DNA of 64,000 nt from Aquimarina pacifica (GCF_000520955.1 NZ_JACC01000010.1:62001-126000); one strand, 5' to 3'. Positions 9,094 through 18,668 are shown, numbered from the stretch's first letter. The notes: generated by a model from the letters alone, not told the origin. A program made the numbers and translations.

Positions 9094-10503
9094 CTATAAG
9101 GATTTAATAAAATCAATTAATTTGGTTCTGTCTTCGACAATAAGATTCATAAAAGCTGTTTTAGAGCTTGCCGCTTCTCCATCATGCCAAAGAATTGCCT
9201 CTTCTATATTACGGGCCCTACCATCATGTAATAAATTGGTATGGCCATTTACGGTTTCAATAAGTCCAATTCCCCAAAGTGGTGCCGTACGCCATTCTTT
9301 GCCCGTAGCTTCAAAATCAGGGGTATTATCAGCCAACCCCTCACCCATATCGTGAAGCAATAAATCCGTATATGGACGAATAGTTTGGTTTTCTAAAGCC
9401 TCTATATGATAAGAACCTGTTTCCATTTTGGGGATATGACATGCGATACAATTAACTTGTTCGAATAATTCTTTACCCTGTAAAATACTTTGATCTTCAT
9501 GATTCCTTCTTCCCGGAACCCCCAAAGTGGCGCTATATAAGGCTACTTTATCTAGATTTTCGTCAGAGATCTCAGGAGAACCACCATTGCTAATTGTATT
9601 GCAATCAATTGTTGGGGGACAGTTCTCTTCAAGAAATAAAGAACTTGTAATTCCCATATCTCCCAAAAAAGCTCCTGCCACCTGTTGCTTTAGAGTAGGT
9701 TGATTACTTTTCCAACCGAAGCGACCTAGTTTTAAAGATTGAGTTTCGACATCGTATACATAATTAGGTTTTCCTGAGATACCGTCGCCATTACTGTCTG
9801 ATATATCAGCAAAGCCTAACAACGTAGCTTCGGGTATTGCATCTAACAATCCTAGGCCAATCATCTGATTAGCAACTCTTGGTGAAATCTGTATTGAAGC
9901 AGCAAGCGAACCATAGCTTAGATTTTCAAAAGTATATAGTGGTTTTTGTAAAGTAACACTATTTCCATCGGGGTACGTAACGACAACCTGTTCATAGTCA
10001 ATAGTCACATGTCCTTCTGTATCTAACCCTAAAATAGAATCATCTTGTAGTTGCCCTCCATAGTTAGGATCTGGAAGATTAGCCCCAAACTCATCAGTAC
10101 CAGGAATACTTAATCTAAAGAGTAGGCCCGATGATAATTCTCCATCTGTAATTGGTGCCCTACCTCTACCGTCTTTAAAATGACAACCAGAACAGGAACG
10201 TGCATTAAACAAAGGACCTAATCCATCTCTAGCAGTTGTAGATGCAGGGGCTGTCACCCAATTTTGGTTAAAAAGGGAGTTTCCGGTAAAAAAAAACAAA
10301 CCATTTTCAGTATCCAGATTAGGCGCCTGAAAACCAAATGCATTTTGCGAAATATCAAAAACTGTCGTTTCGCCTCCCGAGAATGCTTCTCCATCTTCGG
10401 GAGTCAAAAGAGTATATTCTGTATCATCACTCTCACAGCTGACTATGAATACACCCATAACCGCGACCACCATATATTTAATTAACAAGGTATCTAGCTT
10501 CAT
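9094..10503 (-). CDS. Di-heme oxidoreductase family lipoprotein (DUF1111/COG3488)
   Basis: 469 residues, lipoprotein signal with Cys 23 (IVSC). Two c-type haem sites are visible: C104-S-G-C107-H108 and C352-I-A-C355-H356, as in DUF1111 thiol oxidoreductase-like proteins related to di-haem peroxidases. The segment WRTAPLWGIGL followed by LLHDGRARN is typical of the family. It probably acts in redox chemistry on the periplasmic side. It sits between two imelysin genes; this pairing suggests a role in iron reduction or haem-linked iron uptake (inference from context). A strong hairpin separates it from the upstream irpA-like gene. Confidence 0.88.
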   Translation of the reverse strand: MKLDTLLIKYMVVAVMGVFIVSCESDDTEYTLLTPEDGEAFSGGETTVFDISQNAFGFQAPNLDTENGLFFFTGNSLFNQNWVTAPASTTARDGLGPLFNARSCSGCHFKDGRGRAPITDGELSSGLLFRLSIPGTDEFGANLPDPNYGGQLQDDSILGLDTEGHVTIDYEQVVVTYPDGNSVTLQKPLYTFENLSYGSLAASIQISPRVANQMIGLGLLDAIPEATLLGFADISDSNGDGISGKPNYVYDVETQSLKLGRFGWKSNQPTLKQQVAGAFLGDMGITSSLFLEENCPPTIDCNTISNGGSPEISDENLDKVALYSATLGVPGRRNHEDQSILQGKELFEQVNCIACHIPKMETGSYHIEALENQTIRPYTDLLLHDMGEGLADNTPDFEATGKEWRTAPLWGIGLIETVNGHTNLLHDGRARNIEEAILWHDGEAASSKTAFMNLIVEDRTKLIDFIKSL

Positions 10504-10517
10504 TTTTATTAAATAAT

Positions 10518-10550
10518 AAAATCAGAACCTTAAAAAAAGGTTCTGATTTT
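10518..10550 (-). terminator. Strong hairpin between irpA-like and di-heme genes (attenuator or terminator)
   Basis: Arms of 14 bp (10518-10531 and 10537-10550) pair perfectly around a 5-nt loop. On the minus strand the hairpin is followed by a T-rich tract just before the ATG of the di-heme gene. It could partly terminate transcription from the upstream gene or protect its 3' end. Confidence 0.7.
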
Positions 10551-10581
10551 AGAAAATATATTTTTTATGCCCAGAAAAAAC

Positions 10582-11781
10582 TTATTCTGGTAATTCGGCT
10601 GATATTTCAAGTCCCAGCTCGTCTGCTCCTTCTACAAGAGCATCACCAAACGTTTGTAAAGCAGTAATGGCTGCAAAAACCAATGGCCTTTCTGTTTCGT
10701 CAGAAATAGCAAAATCAAAAGGTGTAGCTGTTGCCTCTACTGCTGCTTCTGCTGCCACTAATTTTGCAGTAATCTCTGCTCCTAATGTTGGGTTTTCCTG
10801 AACAATTAGATCTTCTAATGAACTACCACTAACAGTACTGTAACTTCCTCTATACACATTAGCAATACCCGCTAGGTTTAATCTTAAATCTCTATGAGTA
10901 TTATCACTAAAACAAGAATGCTCATCCTCCTGATCTTGATTATCATACGCTACAAAAACACGTTCTCCTGCTAATTCTGATTTTGAAAGTGTAGAAATAC
11001 CAGTTAACATATTTGCGAGTGCAACATCTTCATCCAATCCCAAAAAAATAGGTCTATATGTACCATTGGCACTCCACTCATCTAACATTAACTGCAAATG
11101 ATCTAATAACAAATCAGCACAAGCCGCCAAATAATCTCTTCTTCTATCTTGATTAGTTGCGGTACCTTCATCTCCATCAACAAAATCCGTATAAGGTCTT
11201 TGCCCCGGTAATTTATCTTCTTCGTCTGTCGTATCCTGACCCCACAACAAAAACTCTATTGCATGATATCCTACACTAATATTAGATTCACTCCCAACCT
11301 CGTTAAGCCCTTCTAATACCTCCTTAGTAATTGTAGGGAAATCTTCTGGATTGTTTATAATACCTGTTTCTAAAACTGTAACACCATCAGCATCTACTAC
11401 ATAATCGACATAGTTTTCATCTAGTGGCCACGCATTTAGTAAACCTTCTGGACCATCCTCATCATCAATCGGACCACTTGCAAATCTAAAAGCTTCTGTT
11501 TGTCCGTATGGTTCACGAGCTGTTTTCCAAGCTGTTTTTGCTGCTTCAAAATTCTCTGAAGTAGGCTCAGCAACAAAAGCATCAATGGCTTCTTTCATAG
11601 CATCTGCGGCATCATATGAATCCTGATAGTTTGTTAATACTAAGTCAGCATATGTTTCAATTACCGCTGATTTTTCAATGACAGTAAAACCTCCATTATC
11701 ATCAGAATCATCATCAGAACAGGCAATAATCCCTAGAACCAAAGCACCGAGTAAATAATATTTTGTTAGTGTGTTTTTCAT
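10582..11781 (-). CDS. Imelysin-family lipoprotein, IrpA-like
   Basis: 399 residues, lipoprotein signal with Cys 21 (IIAC) followed by an acidic stretch. The imelysin domain covers most of the chain. The conserved metal motif GxHxxE is intact: G171-Y-H173-A-I-E176, in the segment SVGYHAIEFLLWGQDT. IrpA-type proteins are iron-regulated and implicated in iron uptake. The gene leads a run with the di-heme oxidoreductase and a second, motif-degenerate imelysin. A promoter with a good TAnnTTTG element lies just upstream. No Fur-like dyad was identified, so iron control is not shown. Confidence 0.88.
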   Translation of the reverse strand: MKNTLTKYYLLGALVLGIIACSDDDSDDNGGFTVIEKSAVIETYADLVLTNYQDSYDAADAMKEAIDAFVAEPTSENFEAAKTAWKTAREPYGQTEAFRFASGPIDDEDGPEGLLNAWPLDENYVDYVVDADGVTVLETGIINNPEDFPTITKEVLEGLNEVGSESNISVGYHAIEFLLWGQDTTDEEDKLPGQRPYTDFVDGDEGTATNQDRRRDYLAACADLLLDHLQLMLDEWSANGTYRPIFLGLDEDVALANMLTGISTLSKSELAGERVFVAYDNQDQEDEHSCFSDNTHRDLRLNLAGIANVYRGSYSTVSGSSLEDLIVQENPTLGAEITAKLVAAEAAVEATATPFDFAISDETERPLVFAAITALQTFGDALVEGADELGLEISAELPE

Positions 11782-11815
11782 CTTATCCTTATTTAGACTT
11801 TTTTTAAATAAGCTG

Positions 11816-11846
11816 CAAATATATTTTTTACATCTCCTAAAAACAA
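11816..11846 (-). promoter_or_regulatory. Predicted sigma-A-type promoter of the irpA-like gene
   Basis: On the minus strand a TTG (11844-11846), a 20-bp spacer and TATATTTG (11816-11823) match the Bacteroidota consensus TTG-N19-TAnnTTTG. This predicts a leader of about 30 nt. Confidence 0.55.
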
Positions 11847-12250
11847 ATTTATTAAGACTAAATATAAATTAAAAACCCTCTATCTAGTACACCCATATTA
11901 TAATTATTACGTAATCAACCTTTTATATTAATCCATATTATTAAACTCTAATAAAAACAAAAACCCTTTTTCGTTACTATAGAAATAACTTCAACTCATA
12001 CTCCTTATAAAAAATCAAAGGATCAAAAAAATCATAAATTAAGTTAATGAGAGTCAAATTCACGCCCCTTTTTCCTTACAAGAACTACGTATTTACTATC
12101 TTTCTAGCATGTTATTACTTGATGCTGTTTTTATATAAGAACAAGTTTTATATATATTACTTGAATATCTGAGTGATTTTTTTGTACACCATCTATATCA
12201 TTCTTAAACATTATAACTAATTAGTAACTTTATTTAACTCACTAGTAACG
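11847..12250. other. Rest of the intergenic region between irpA-like and histidine kinase genes
   Basis: About 400 bp of AT-rich sequence between divergent genes. No ORF, clear repeat or terminator is seen. It presumably contains the histidine kinase promoter, but no convincing TAnnTTTG element was found. Confidence 0.5.
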
Positions 12251-14455
12251 ATGCCTTTTACCTTAGAACAATTTCAAATCTTTTCTGAAAAAACTCTACT
12301 CTATCTCTATATACTTAACATAGATGGTAAAATAATATCATGCAATGAAAGAGGAAGACTTTTATTTTCTAAAAACAATAAAGACATTGACCAAAGATAT
12401 TTAACTGATGTCATGATTGACGAGGACATCGCAATATTTAATTTATCTGTATCAAAACTGTCAAAAAAAAATACTGTAGTAAGCAATACAGTGCGTTTTT
12501 CGTGGGAGGAAGATGATTTACTATCGTTAAAATTTGAATTCACCTTGCATAATGATTTAATATATGCCGCTGGCTTAGATGCAACAGAAGAATACAAAGA
12601 GCACCGAGCTCTGTCAACCATTTCTCGATTAACTAAAACAGGAGGGTGGTATTACAACCCTCGAAATGATAATATGTATTTCTCAAAGGGAACCTACGAC
12701 ATCAAAGAAGTACCTTATAACACTCCCCTAACCCTAGAAAAAGCGGCTAGCTTTTATGATAGTGATTTAGGTAAAGAAGCCTTAGAAAAAATTGAGAAAC
12801 TGATTAATGATAAAACCTCTTTTGAATATAAAGGAAGAGTAACTACTAATAAGGGTAATAAGAAATGGGTAAAAGTAATGGGAGAGCCCGTTATCTACAA
12901 AGATGAGGTCATATACATAAATGGTACCTGTGCAGATGTTACTGATAGACACAATTATATAGAAAGGTTAAAACATAGTGAAGAGACGAAGCACCTCGCT
13001 TTAAAAGGAATTCAATCAGGTTTATTTGACTATAATATTCAGAAAAAAGAAGTTTTCTATAGTGTAGATTTCAAGAAAATGCTGGGATTATCTTTGAAAA
13101 CGGATTTTGTTCACGAAGATGAATTTAGAAAAATGATACATCCCGATGATCTAGAAAAGGCGCTAGAAAGGCATTATCAAAATTTAATTGAAGAGGGCAA
13201 TTACTATCATAACCATTATCGATTGAAACACCTAAAAGGAGAATACCGTCATTACGAGGTTTTTGGTTTTAGAAAAAAAAATAAAACCGGAGAAACCATA
13301 CGAATGATAGGAAACCTGATCGATGTTCATCAAAGAAAAATCAATGAACGAACAATAGCTATAAATAAAACAAAGCTACAAGCCATGGTTAATAATGGGT
13401 TTGACTATATCATTTTACTAAATCCCGAGGGAGAAATCCTAATGGCAGATGACAGGTCTTTAAAAGTAATTAAAAGAGACTTTAATGTTGACCCTTTAGA
13501 AAAAACATCTCGCTTTATTGATGTGATGCCGCTAAATTTCAAAAACACATTTGCTTATCAATTTAATGAGGCTCTCAAAGGAAATATAATTAAAAAAGAC
13601 ATTGAGCGCATTGGGTATGATAATAAACCGCAATGGTATGAATCAAAATATACTCCTATTATTGACAAGCACAATAAAGTCAATTCTGTTCTAGTAAGTT
13701 TTCATGATATTACAGAGCAAAAACTTGCAGAAATGGTTATTAAAGATGCATATATCAAAGAACAAGAACTTAACGTCCTAAAATCAAATATTCTTTCAAA
13801 TTTTAGCCACGAAATAAGAACACCGCTTAATGGAATTATGACCGTCAGCAAACTATTATTAGATGAAAAAAGACCTCAAGAAATAGATAAGCTAGTACAA
13901 TACCTCGAAGAAAGTAAAGACAGATTATTATACACTATTGATAGCTTATCAAATTACAGTGAGATTGAGGCTATAAAAAACAATTTACACCTACAAGATT
14001 TGGATCTCAATTATACTGTCGAATCCTCTTATAGAGAATACAAGCATCTTGCTGATTCTAAGAAATTAAAGTATAACATAGAGCTCGATGAAACTTGTCC
14101 TAAGGTAACTTTAGACCAAAATCTTTTTAGAACCGCCATAAACAATATCATTCAGAATGCTATCAAATACACAGAACAAGGAAGTATAAATATTACGATA
14201 AATTCAGAAAATTTAGAAAATAATGCTTATATTTCAATTATTGATACAGGAATTGGTATAGATAGTGAAAATTTAAAGAAAATTTTTGATCCATTTATGC
14301 AGGAAAGTATTGGTTTAAATCGGAAATATGAAGGCACCGGTATCGGACTAAGCTTATCTAATAGATATATTGAAATATTGGGTGGTACAATAACAGTAAA
14401 AAGTGAAGTCGGAAAAGGTACGGTGTTTAGTATAATTTTACCTAAATGCCTATGA
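12251..14455 (+). CDS. Cytosolic multi-PAS sensor histidine kinase
   Basis: 734 residues with no signal peptide or membrane helix. About four PAS-like modules occupy residues 1-500, with two typical PAC ends (INGTCADVTD and the VSFHDITEQK segment). The HisKA domain carries the phospho-acceptor His 520 in NFSHEIRTPLNG. The ATPase domain shows an N-box (N631-N636), DTGIG (665-669) and GTGIGLSL (695-702). The kinase therefore looks active. Its stop overlaps the ATG of a single-domain response regulator, so the two are co-translated partners. The signal is unknown and probably intracellular. Confidence 0.93.
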   Translation: MPFTLEQFQIFSEKTLLYLYILNIDGKIISCNERGRLLFSKNNKDIDQRYLTDVMIDEDIAIFNLSVSKLSKKNTVVSNTVRFSWEEDDLLSLKFEFTLHNDLIYAAGLDATEEYKEHRALSTISRLTKTGGWYYNPRNDNMYFSKGTYDIKEVPYNTPLTLEKAASFYDSDLGKEALEKIEKLINDKTSFEYKGRVTTNKGNKKWVKVMGEPVIYKDEVIYINGTCADVTDRHNYIERLKHSEETKHLALKGIQSGLFDYNIQKKEVFYSVDFKKMLGLSLKTDFVHEDEFRKMIHPDDLEKALERHYQNLIEEGNYYHNHYRLKHLKGEYRHYEVFGFRKKNKTGETIRMIGNLIDVHQRKINERTIAINKTKLQAMVNNGFDYIILLNPEGEILMADDRSLKVIKRDFNVDPLEKTSRFIDVMPLNFKNTFAYQFNEALKGNIIKKDIERIGYDNKPQWYESKYTPIIDKHNKVNSVLVSFHDITEQKLAEMVIKDAYIKEQELNVLKSNILSNFSHEIRTPLNGIMTVSKLLLDEKRPQEIDKLVQYLEESKDRLLYTIDSLSNYSEIEAIKNNLHLQDLDLNYTVESSYREYKHLADSKKLKYNIELDETCPKVTLDQNLFRTAINNIIQNAIKYTEQGSINITINSENLENNAYISIIDTGIGIDSENLKKIFDPFMQESIGLNRKYEGTGIGLSLSNRYIEILGGTITVKSEVGKGTVFSIILPKCL

Positions 14456-14844
14456 ATATTCTTTACGTAGAAGATAATAAAATTAACGCAATGGTGATGG
14501 AAAAAATGTTATCCAAAAACAATGCGAATGTTATTATTGCAGAAAATGGCTTAAAAGCCCTCAAATTAGTAAAAAATAATAGCCTCGATCTAATCCTTGT
14601 AGATATAAACCTTGGTTTAAACCAAATGGACGGTTGCGAATTATTACAAAGGTTTAAACAATTAGATATCATAAAAGGGCTGCCCGTATTTGCAGTAACG
14701 GCATACGCTATGCCCGGGGACAAACAACGTTTTATCAATATTGGTTTTGATAATTATTTTTCTAAACCCGTCAACTTTGACAAACTTCTATCAGTAATCG
14801 CCAATATCAAATCTTCTTTAGGAAAGAGAGAACAAACAATATGA
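14452..14844 (+). CDS. Single-domain response regulator
   Basis: About 130 residues made only of a CheY-like receiver domain. Acidic residues E7 and D8, phospho-acceptor D51, T83 and K105 are in place. The start is ATG at 14452, giving an ATGA overlap with the kinase stop; an ATG at 14446 is also in frame. There is no output domain, so it probably acts through protein contacts or in a phosphorelay downstream of the overlapping kinase. Confidence 0.92.
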   Translation: MNILYVEDNKINAMVMEKMLSKNNANVIIAENGLKALKLVKNNSLDLILVDINLGLNQMDGCELLQRFKQLDIIKGLPVFAVTAYAMPGDKQRFINIGFDNYFSKPVNFDKLLSVIANIKSSLGKREQTI

Positions 14845-14866
14845 TATCCTAATAATATCCTACAAA

Positions 14867-15976
14867 TTATCTAATTTGTTTGAAATTTATTCCTAACTGT
14901 TTCTCTATAGCTTTTAAAACTTGAACTTCTGATCTTGTTATAAGTGCAAGTGACAAACCTGTATTACCAGCTCTGGCCGTTCGCCCACTTCTATGCGTAT
15001 AATATTCGACTTGATCGGGTAATTGATAATGTACCACAAAAGCCAAATTAGCCACATCAATTCCGCGAGCAGCAACATCAGTAGATACCAAAAGCTGTAA
15101 CGTATCTTTTCTAAAAGCTCTCATTACTTTATCCCTATCCTTTTGGGTCATTTCTCCCTCTAATAAACCAACCTGATAGTTCTTTGCAATAAGCTGTTTA
15201 CTTAGCGTTCGAGCTGCTACCTTAGTCCTAGTAAATATAATTCCCCTTGCTTTTTTTTGAGTTTTCAAAAAATACGTCAACGTGTCTAATTTATAGATTT
15301 CTTCTCCTACTACAAATTGATGATCAATCCCAGTATTCACAGCATCCCTTTTATCAACACTTACTTTAACGGCGTTTTTACTTAAATATGAATTTATAAT
15401 ATCATTTAGAGTTGAAGGAATCGTAGCAGAAAAAAGCCAAATATTTCTACGACCTTTTGTTTTTCCTAAAATGGTAGTAAGATCTTTCTTAAACCCCATA
15501 CTTAGCATTTCATCAGCTTCATCCATGACCAAGGTATTTATTTTAGAAATATCTACGGACTCACGATTAATTAGATCAATTAATCTTCCGGGAGTTGCAA
15601 CAACAATATGAGTTGGTCTTTTTAGTCTACCAATCTGTATATCTATTTTCTCTCCCCCGTAAACTGATTCGACGAATATTTTTTCAGTATACTTGGTATA
15701 TTTAAAAAGTTGTTTCGCTATTTGTTGACACAATTCCCTAGTTGGGGCAAGAATTAATGCTTGTATTTGATTTTTTGATACATCAATTTGGGATAGTATT
15801 GGAACACCAAAAGCAGCTGTTTTTCCGGTTCCTGTCTGAGCTTTACCGATAAAATCAGTACCGTGACTCATAAGAATAGGTATTGATTGTTCTTGAATCT
15901 TTGTCGGATTCTTAATCCCTATCTCTAAAAGTCCTTTATTTAGATCCTTAGATACTCCTAATTCTAAAAATGTCAT
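14867..15976 (-). CDS. DEAD-box ATP-dependent RNA helicase
   Basis: 369 residues, near the minimum for the two RecA-like domains. Motifs in order: Q motif (KNPTKIQEQSIP), AQTGTGKT, PTREL, TPGRL, DEAD (MDEADEML), SAT, FTRTK, STDVAARGID and HRSGRTARAG. The protein ends soon after motif VI, lacking the basic C-terminal tail often seen in CsdA/RhlE homologs. It unwinds RNA, probably in ribosome assembly or cold adaptation. It is convergent with the response regulator, with only 22 bp between them. Confidence 0.93.
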   Translation of the reverse strand: MTFLELGVSKDLNKGLLEIGIKNPTKIQEQSIPILMSHGTDFIGKAQTGTGKTAAFGVPILSQIDVSKNQIQALILAPTRELCQQIAKQLFKYTKYTEKIFVESVYGGEKIDIQIGRLKRPTHIVVATPGRLIDLINRESVDISKINTLVMDEADEMLSMGFKKDLTTILGKTKGRRNIWLFSATIPSTLNDIINSYLSKNAVKVSVDKRDAVNTGIDHQFVVGEEIYKLDTLTYFLKTQKKARGIIFTRTKVAARTLSKQLIAKNYQVGLLEGEMTQKDRDKVMRAFRKDTLQLLVSTDVAARGIDVANLAFVVHYQLPDQVEYYTHRSGRTARAGNTGLSLALITRSEVQVLKAIEKQLGINFKQIR

Positions 15977-15995
15977 ACATTATGGATTTGAATTG

Positions 15996-16028
15996 CAAAA
16001 GTAACTGAATATCTACTTTATCATTCAA
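15996..16028 (-). promoter_or_regulatory. Possible promoter of the DEAD-box helicase
   Basis: On the minus strand TACTTTTG (15996-16003) is a perfect TAnnTTTG match about 20 bp before the start codon. The nearest TTG (16026-16028) gives a 22-bp spacer, longer than ideal. Confidence 0.4.
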
Positions 16029-16094
16029 CTTAATCCAAAAATTACATAGATTTTTAGTTAATAAAGGAGTTAATAGAATTATTTGGTTGGTTAT

Positions 16095-16490
16095 TTAGCA
16101 AGAGATTCTAATAAAATAAACAAAGAACTGCTTTTTTAATGTCAGCCCTTTTTTATGATAATGAGACTTGTTCATACAAAACCCTCCTGAGCAATTAAAA
16201 TCAGCTCCTTCGTCAGAAGAAATGATATCTAACATTACAACATCGTGGTTATGGTCATGATTATGGGCAGCAGCATCACTATGATGCACATAATCCTCAT
16301 TTAAATGTATTTCGTCGTTATCGTAAGAAAAGCCCTCCTTCACAAACAATTCGAATGTTTCGATATCTTCAGAAGCGGTAGTATAAAGTGCGAGATTGTT
16401 TACACTATCAAAACTAGTACTTTGAGAATTTACAAAATTAAAAATTAATAAAAACACTATTAAAACAAAGGATTTAGGGAACTTTTGCAT
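16095..16490 (-). CDS. Small secreted His-rich protein of unknown function
   Basis: 131 residues with a Sec signal peptide (cleavage near VNSQ, residue 23). A His cluster (H69, H70, H76, H78, H80, H82) is followed by two cysteines (C100, C105) and an HxH pair (H110, H112) in a CSGGFCMNKSHYHKKG segment. This resembles a metal-binding site, but no known family is recognised. The tail after residue 113 (GLTLKKQFFV) is less hydrophilic. It is a single gene. Periplasmic zinc, copper or nickel binding is a hypothesis only. Confidence 0.72.
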   Translation of the reverse strand: MQKFPKSFVLIVFLLIFNFVNSQSTSFDSVNNLALYTTASEDIETFELFVKEGFSYDNDEIHLNEDYVHHSDAAAHNHDHNHDVVMLDIISSDEGADFNCSGGFCMNKSHYHKKGLTLKKQFFVYFIRISC

Positions 16491-16942
16491 GTATTTTTTT
16501 TTAAAAAATTATTAGTATTTATCTTTTTTAATCCAAATAAGGCACATTTTAGGTCTCAAACTTTCCTAAAACAACCTAACTTTCAAATTCATCGTCAAAA
16601 TACACATTTAATCGACAAAAAGAATAAAAAAAACAAATTTTAACATAAAAAAACTCACTTAATCCGATATTAAAAAAATAAAGTAAGTAATAACCTACAA
16701 AAATATAACTATCAAAAAGAATAAACTACTATTATTACTATAAGCCAAAGTAAGAATAGTATCATTTAAGAATATTTATAACAAAAAAAGAAAAGAACCT
16801 ATCGTTATAATCATAATACCAGACCAAAATCAATTTGTTACACATCAGTTTCTAAATAAACTCACTACATATGACTCTAAAAAAGAGGACTACTTGCGGC
16901 ATCCTAATTCAGCTTCTATAAATAACTATATCCAAATAGGAT
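16491..16942. other. 452-bp intergenic region
   Basis: Very AT-rich sequence with long A and T runs between two minus-strand genes. I see no ORF, strong hairpin or promoter match in it. Confidence 0.5.
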
Positions 16943-17833
16943 TTAAAACAGCGTTGGACTATCTGTTATATGTGAAGGAACTTTTAATTGAGCCCCCAGC
17001 TCAGTATTCAGCTTATCAATAAAATACTTAGATAGTAGTGGAGACTCTACCTCTATATTTTGATGTACAAAAAAGTTAATATGACGAATCCCTTGATGCG
17101 TCCAAAGTACAAGTCTTTCTACCCAATCATCAAGTCTTGTGTAATCCGTTTCATGATTGGCACCTACATACCTTATAAATGCTTCATTATTGGTCAATCG
17201 CATATGTAACAAATCCCTTCTGCCGGCGGTATCGGTTATTATATTTGCTATGTTATTCTCCTCTAAAAGAGTATACAAATCCTTAGACACGTTAGCATCA
17301 TTAAACCAATCCGTATGTCTAAACTCGATTGCCAAACGTAATTCTTTGGGCCATTTCTCAATAAACTTAATGACTCTATCAAAGTTTTTCGGACCAAAAT
17401 TACCGTGCATCTGTAAAAATATGGTTCCTAATTTTTCTCTTAGATGCAACACATTAGACACATATTGATCTACATAAGGCTGCACATCATCATTCAACCT
17501 TTTTAGGTGAGATATATTTTGCACTAACTTAGGAAAAAACTTAAATCCTTCTGGGGTTTTATTATACCATTTCTCAAATTGCTCAGCAGGAAATATTCTA
17601 TAAAATGTAGCATTAAGCTCAATACAATTAAATTGTTTTGAATAATACGCAAGTTCATCTTTTGTTCCTTTCGGATAAAAACCTTTGAGATCTTGTTTAT
17701 TCCATTTAGCGCAGCCAACATATATGGATACCTTATCAGAATAGGTCTTTTTTAAAATCTCAGTAGTACCATCGTGATCCTTTGGTAGGTAAAAATTTAC
17801 TTCATCAGGATGTTCTACTTTACCGAATTGCAT
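16943..17833 (-). CDS. DUF72 (YecE-like) family protein
   Basis: About 296 residues from ATG at 17833 (MQFGKVEHPDEV). A longer reading from 17869 is in frame, but its start codon lies inside the predicted -7 element, so the shorter form is preferred. Family signatures are SIYVGCAKWNKQDLKGFYP, FNCIELNATFYR, LRLAIEFRH and YVGANHETDYTRLDDWVERL. DUF72 proteins adopt a TIM-barrel fold and have no settled function. The gene is divergent from the LolA-like gene. Confidence 0.88.
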   Translation of the reverse strand: MQFGKVEHPDEVNFYLPKDHDGTTEILKKTYSDKVSIYVGCAKWNKQDLKGFYPKGTKDELAYYSKQFNCIELNATFYRIFPAEQFEKWYNKTPEGFKFFPKLVQNISHLKRLNDDVQPYVDQYVSNVLHLREKLGTIFLQMHGNFGPKNFDRVIKFIEKWPKELRLAIEFRHTDWFNDANVSKDLYTLLEENNIANIITDTAGRRDLLHMRLTNNEAFIRYVGANHETDYTRLDDWVERLVLWTHQGIRHINFFVHQNIEVESPLLSKYFIDKLNTELGAQLKVPSHITDSPTLF

Positions 17834-17866
17834 AGTTAAAAGAATAATGTTGAATAAAAACTGTAA

Positions 17867-17898
17867 CAAAAATAAGATTCGATTGACTAACTTTACAA
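17867..17898 (-). promoter_or_regulatory. Predicted promoter of the DUF72 gene
   Basis: On the minus strand TTG (17896-17898), a 21-bp spacer and TATTTTTG (17867-17874) resemble the Bacteroidota promoter. It favours translation from the ATG at 17833. Confidence 0.5.
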
Positions 17899-17920
17899 CA
17901 ACATCTTAAAAAAAAAGAAA

Positions 17921-18658
17921 ATGAATACTTTAAAATCACTAGTAATCGCAATTGTATTGGCTATCTCAACCTCTTTCCAAGCACAAACTGCGGATGAAAT
18001 CATTACCAATTACTTCGAGAATACAGGAGGAAAAGAAAATTGGGAAAAACTAGGAGGTGTAACAATGAAAGGAATCATGAAAATGCAAGGGATGGAAATT
18101 CCTTTTGAGCAAACCATGATGAAAGACGGCCGTCAATCTACGACCATAGAGCTTCAAGGTAGTAAAATGATCTGGGCCGCATATGATGGTGAAATTTCTT
18201 GGTCTAGAAATCAAATGACCATGGAAGCCGAAAAAAGTGATAGTGAAACTACAGAAAACATGAAGAAGCAAATCAAAGATTGGCCTTCTCCATTTCTTAA
18301 TTATAAAGAAAAAGGATATGCTGTAGAACTAATAGGAAAAGAAACAATAGACGGTACTGAAACTTTCAAAATAAAAGTTACTAAAGATCCTATAGTAGTG
18401 AATGGACAATCAGAGCCTAATATATCACACTACTACTTCGATACAGAGAATTTTGTTCCTATTATAATAGAAGAAGAGATAAAAAATGGACCGATGAAAG
18501 GAAAGACTTTCAAAATGTCTATTAGTGATTATCAAGAAGTAGGAGGTCTATACTTTCCTTTTGCTCAAAGTAGCGAGTTTCAAAGTATGGATTTCAAAGA
18601 ATTTATTCTAAATCCAGAAGTAGAGAAAACAATATTTGATTTACCAGCTACGAAGTAA
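17921..18658 (+). CDS. Periplasmic LolA-fold (outer membrane lipoprotein-sorting-like) protein
   Basis: 245 residues with a Sec signal peptide (cleavage near FQAQ, residue 22). The sequence TADEIITNYFENTGGKENW and the later run of paired beta-strands (GKETIDGTETFKIKVTK, HYYFDTENFVPI) match the LolA/LolB-like half-barrel proteins that are numerous in Flavobacteriaceae. These may bind a lipid or acylated protein; the ligand here is unknown. It is followed within about 10 bp by hairpin repeat copy A and then a terminator. Confidence 0.75.
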   Translation: MNTLKSLVIAIVLAISTSFQAQTADEIITNYFENTGGKENWEKLGGVTMKGIMKMQGMEIPFEQTMMKDGRQSTTIELQGSKMIWAAYDGEISWSRNQMTMEAEKSDSETTENMKKQIKDWPSPFLNYKEKGYAVELIGKETIDGTETFKIKVTKDPIVVNGQSEPNISHYYFDTENFVPIIIEEEIKNGPMKGKTFKMSISDYQEVGGLYFPFAQSSEFQSMDFKEFILNPEVEKTIFDLPATK

Positions 18659-18668
18659 GTTTAACACA

